In this document: positions 60,940 through 64,000 of the stretch, in pieces
Position numbering within the stretch: the stretch's first letter is position 1
Layout of the letters: every line of letters starts with the position of its first letter
Source of the DNA: Oxyruncus cristatus
Lineage: Eukaryota; Chordata; Aves; Passeriformes; Cotingidae
DNA: 64,000 bases
Reading direction: 5' to 3'
Assembly (NCBI GenBank): GCA_013399855.1
Contig: VXAY01002192.1
Span: 1,924,638-1,988,637, forward strand
The notes under the pieces: model-generated
Seen by the model: the letters and a program-made list of their open reading frames with translations, nothing else
Database searches by the model: none
What the model was told of the DNA's origin: nothing
Position numbers and translations under genes: made by a program

Positions 60940-63623
60940 CTCAATACTTAAAGAGCAGTAGACTACAAAACAAATGAGACTATCTGTGACTAAAATTTTA
61001 ATCCAGAGCCCTGGAATTCCCTCCATACACATACAATCTGAGCTGTTGCACTCAAACAGTTTGCTGACTGCAAACATTGCATCTCTGTGTTTCTCAGGGT
61101 CCTGTTGAATCTGCTCATGAGACCTACCTATTCTGTAAAGGTTAGTGCTGTGGGAAAGGCACTATCAGCTTTTCATTGCAATTTCACCGAACAATATTTT
61201 CTCAACACTGAGTGTGGAATCAGGGAACATTAAGAAATGGGTAAGAGTGGAATACACGGATAAGAGTGAAACCCTATAAACATTGAAGAGAAAAAAGCTA
61301 ACACATAGACGTATTTACCATATAAAATATACCTTGTGTTTTCCCAGATTTTCACAATTCCCTTGAGTGTTATTACATAATCTTGTGCAAAGCTCCCCTT
61401 TAGAGCAAAGAGCTCCCTATTTGTATTTACCTCATTTTGTTTACAGAACAGGTAATGTTGTGCATATTAAGACCTTACTGAACTAGCCCTCTTGAAGAAA
61501 GTGTTTAATAATTTCATCAATAGAGACAGGTTTCCTTTAAAGTCAAAGAATTGAGAGGCTGTACTCATAAGAGTAAGATGAAGCATTTTATTAAGTGCAT
61601 TTTGACAACAGTAGTGAATGGCAAAAACCTACTGACTGCAGGTGATCAGAAAGCTAAAGATGCCCTGATTCGTACTGAGGCATCATATCACTGAGTGGAG
61701 CTGAATCAAGCTTTACAAGTTTGGAGATGGTGTATTAAATACAGGAAAATCCACAGGAATTAGTATTATACCTTTCTATAGTGGTCTATGACAAGACTTC
61801 TGTGCTCATCACTGGACCTGTGAAAGCACACAAAAAGAAAAGATCATAATGTGGGTTTGTTTTAAATGCTACAGTGAAAAGGTTTTGGATATATGTTCTC
61901 TGAAGTCAGAGAGAGCATAAATACCCCACGTGTATGAACAAGCATTTTGCACATAGTATTCAAAAGCAGAGGTACAGCTCATCTAAGCAATAGAGACTAC
62001 ATGAAAGAGCTGTGTCCAGTGTGCAGTTCTCCTCAAGTCTTTATAACGTGTCTCTCTTTTTTCTTACCTCTCTCTTAGACAATATATGTATTGAATGTGC
62101 AGGATGGAGCTTCTGACTGCTAAATGGGCTTAGGCAGTCTTCCTTGACAAAACCCCCAAAGCAGAATACGATGGAAGAGTGATTAATCCTGTGGACTTTT
62201 CCTGCCCCCTGGTGGAAGACTCTCAGTGTAGCCGTACGGATTTCACGCAAAAAGATCTCTAAACAGATGTGTGGTTCCTGAGACGTAGCTGAGTCGCATT
62301 CTCATTCGAGGCACTACACTATTATCGGTGTACAGCCCATGAATAAGAACACACAAGATCCCAAGTTACAAATGAGCACCTGGACTCATTTAAGCGCTGT
62401 TAGCATGATGTACATTGCTCATATGGTATAAATTGCTGGCCTGAAATTTCTTGCAGGCAAATGATGCCAAGCTCTTAATATATATAAAATGAACTATAGT
62501 AACTTAAGCAAAATAATCACAATTTTCCCCACAGTCTTTCCAGGATTTCAATCTGGAGGATTTCGAAGGATACACAATACCTTGTTACAAACCATATAAT
62601 GTTTTAAAAAGTATCCAACTGACAACCTTGGCTAACATTGTATCTTCTATCTAGATTATTTCAATATGTCATGTCCGTATCACACCACTCTGTCCATGGT
62701 CCCAATGCCAAGGATTTCTGTCTTGTCCAACCTTTCCATCTGGAAGTAATGAGCTTAATATTCTGGCTCTACCCCCATAAAAGCTCTGTCACAAAAAAGT
62801 AGCAGTCTTACGAACTGTTGTATACCCTAAAGACAAATTTGAGATCCATGCAGACTCTCGAAATTCTACTCAGATTCATTTAAAGACAAGTTTTCCACTC
62901 TACTCCCATAAGACCTACAGCATACCACAAGACTGTGAGAGTGATTTGACAACCATTTAGGCTTAAATCCTGTTCTAGAAATGTCAGAGGACTGTGCTTA
63001 ACAGATAATGAAGGGCTAGGATGGTCCTGTGGGGAAAAACCACATTGTGTTATAAGATTTGCTCTTACCATGGCCGTTCTTTTGGTTGCTCTTCCCCTTC
63101 AAGCTAAAACAGAGGAAACAGAAGTTCTTTGGTTTTGAGTATTTTCTCATCTTGCATAAAGTTAATGAAACCTCTTCGCTTTCTCTTTATATGAATACAG
63201 AAAACAATGAGGCAGGAACAGAAGCTTGATACCCATCGGCTTCAACCTGAGCTCTGGCTGCACATCACCAGCACAGGCTGGTGGCTGAGAGCATCATCAG
63301 GGCTCCTTTCACTGCTCCTGTGTGGAGGCAGCGGGACCTGTTCTGAGAAGGGTTTGCTTTAAATGTCTTTGCATTTTCTTTCCTTTATCATGGGGTGAGA
63401 AGGGTGGGACATCACTCTGAGCAGAGGTTTTACAAGCAATGTCCTAAGAAACATCAAGAATTACCAAAAAACTTATTATGAATTGTTTTCACTTACTTGT
63501 AAGGTATTTTTTTTGTCTCATTTGTCTAGTATTATAGGTTTTTTGCAAAAACTGGAGATTTGTGCCAAAATGTGACAGAATTCTTCAGACAACTCACCCA
63601 GGCTGTATAAATTTACAGAGGTA

Positions 63624-63679
63624 AACTTATCTCATGTACCCTAGGCACCTGAACTTATCTCATGTACCTTAGGCACCTA
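63624..63679. repeat. 28-bp tandem duplication
   Basis: AACTTATCTCATGTACC(C/T)T with AGGCACCT at its end occurs twice head-to-tail (63624-63651 and 63652-63679), differing at only about two positions, so the duplication is recent. Confidence 0.9.
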
Positions 63680-64000
63680 ATCACACCAGGTTGTGATTAA
63701 TCTTTCATTGAAAGTGCCTCTATCCCCTCAGTAACTATAGACAAAGGTAGGCCTGGAATAATATTTAAATAACTAAAATAAGGTGACATCAGTCCTGTTT
63801 TTTTAATGCCAAGATTAAAAGCAGAACTCATTAAGCCAACACTTGTGTTTGTCATATTCTTACATCATTATAATAACTCATTTTATAATTCCTTGACTAT
63901 TTTAATTGCATATAAATGGAACTCTTCAACATTTAGTTGAAACTTCTTTCAATGCCTCTCAAAATAGAAACCGATTTCAAGAATATTTTCTTACTTTTCA

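Larger units (their letters stand above)
60597..64000. other. Intergenic DNA to the window end
   Basis: AT-rich, no recognised gene. It contains a poly-T plus (GT)n tract at 60904-60939 and a 28-bp tandem duplication at 63624-63679. Open frames are short on both strands. Confidence 0.55.

Noticed and set aside
1..64000. tRNA genes, rRNA, CRISPR arrays, bacterial-type operons
   Set aside because: No tRNA box A/box B pair, no repeat-spacer array and no prokaryotic gene organisation were seen. The window is vertebrate genomic DNA.

Overview
This is a vertebrate nuclear window, almost certainly from a bird. CR1 retroposons carry the avian 3' octamer repeat (ATTCTATG), the genes have short exons with GT/AG introns, and there are AT-rich intergenic regions broken by two very GC-rich islands. 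The order NT5C1B then RDH14 on one strand matches the mammalian NT5C1B-RDH14 locus (human 2p24). The species cannot be named from the sequence.

Layout: 1-8.5 kb is intergenic AT-rich DNA with nothing recognisable. A CpG island (about 8.55-10.25 kb) is interrupted by a 527-base N gap and holds the start of NT5C1B, a cytosolic 5'-nucleotidase I. Six visible coding exons run from 9.3 to 15.43 kb (353 residues visible; the start codon is in the gap). After about 4 kb of spacer, a GC-rich CR1 fragment abuts a second CpG island containing a 318-base N gap (20.27-20.59 kb). This is the presumed promoter and first exon of RDH14. Its final exon (205 residues plus stop) is at 23.79-24.41 kb. From about 24.7 kb to the end no gene is recognised. 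That stretch holds one CR1 copy with an uninterrupted reverse-transcriptase tail, one younger-family CR1 fragment in reverse, a ~600-bp relic of an ancient amniote CR1 and probable small relatives of it, simple repeats, some perfect inverted repeats, and one orphan exon-like block at 60.5 kb.

NT5C1B dephosphorylates AMP to adenosine in the cytosol. RDH14 is a membrane-associated NADP(H)-dependent retinol/retinal oxidoreductase. They are not in one pathway, but they lie head-to-tail, and in human the pair gives read-through transcripts.

No undescribed multi-gene system is visible. The most unusual points are a G-rich minisatellite filling NT5C1B intron 1, a 22-bp perfect palindrome made at the end of a 25-bp tandem duplication just before the last NT5C1B exon, a small transmembrane ORF with its own poly(A) signal inside RDH14 intron 1, and the orphan exon-like block at 60.5 kb.
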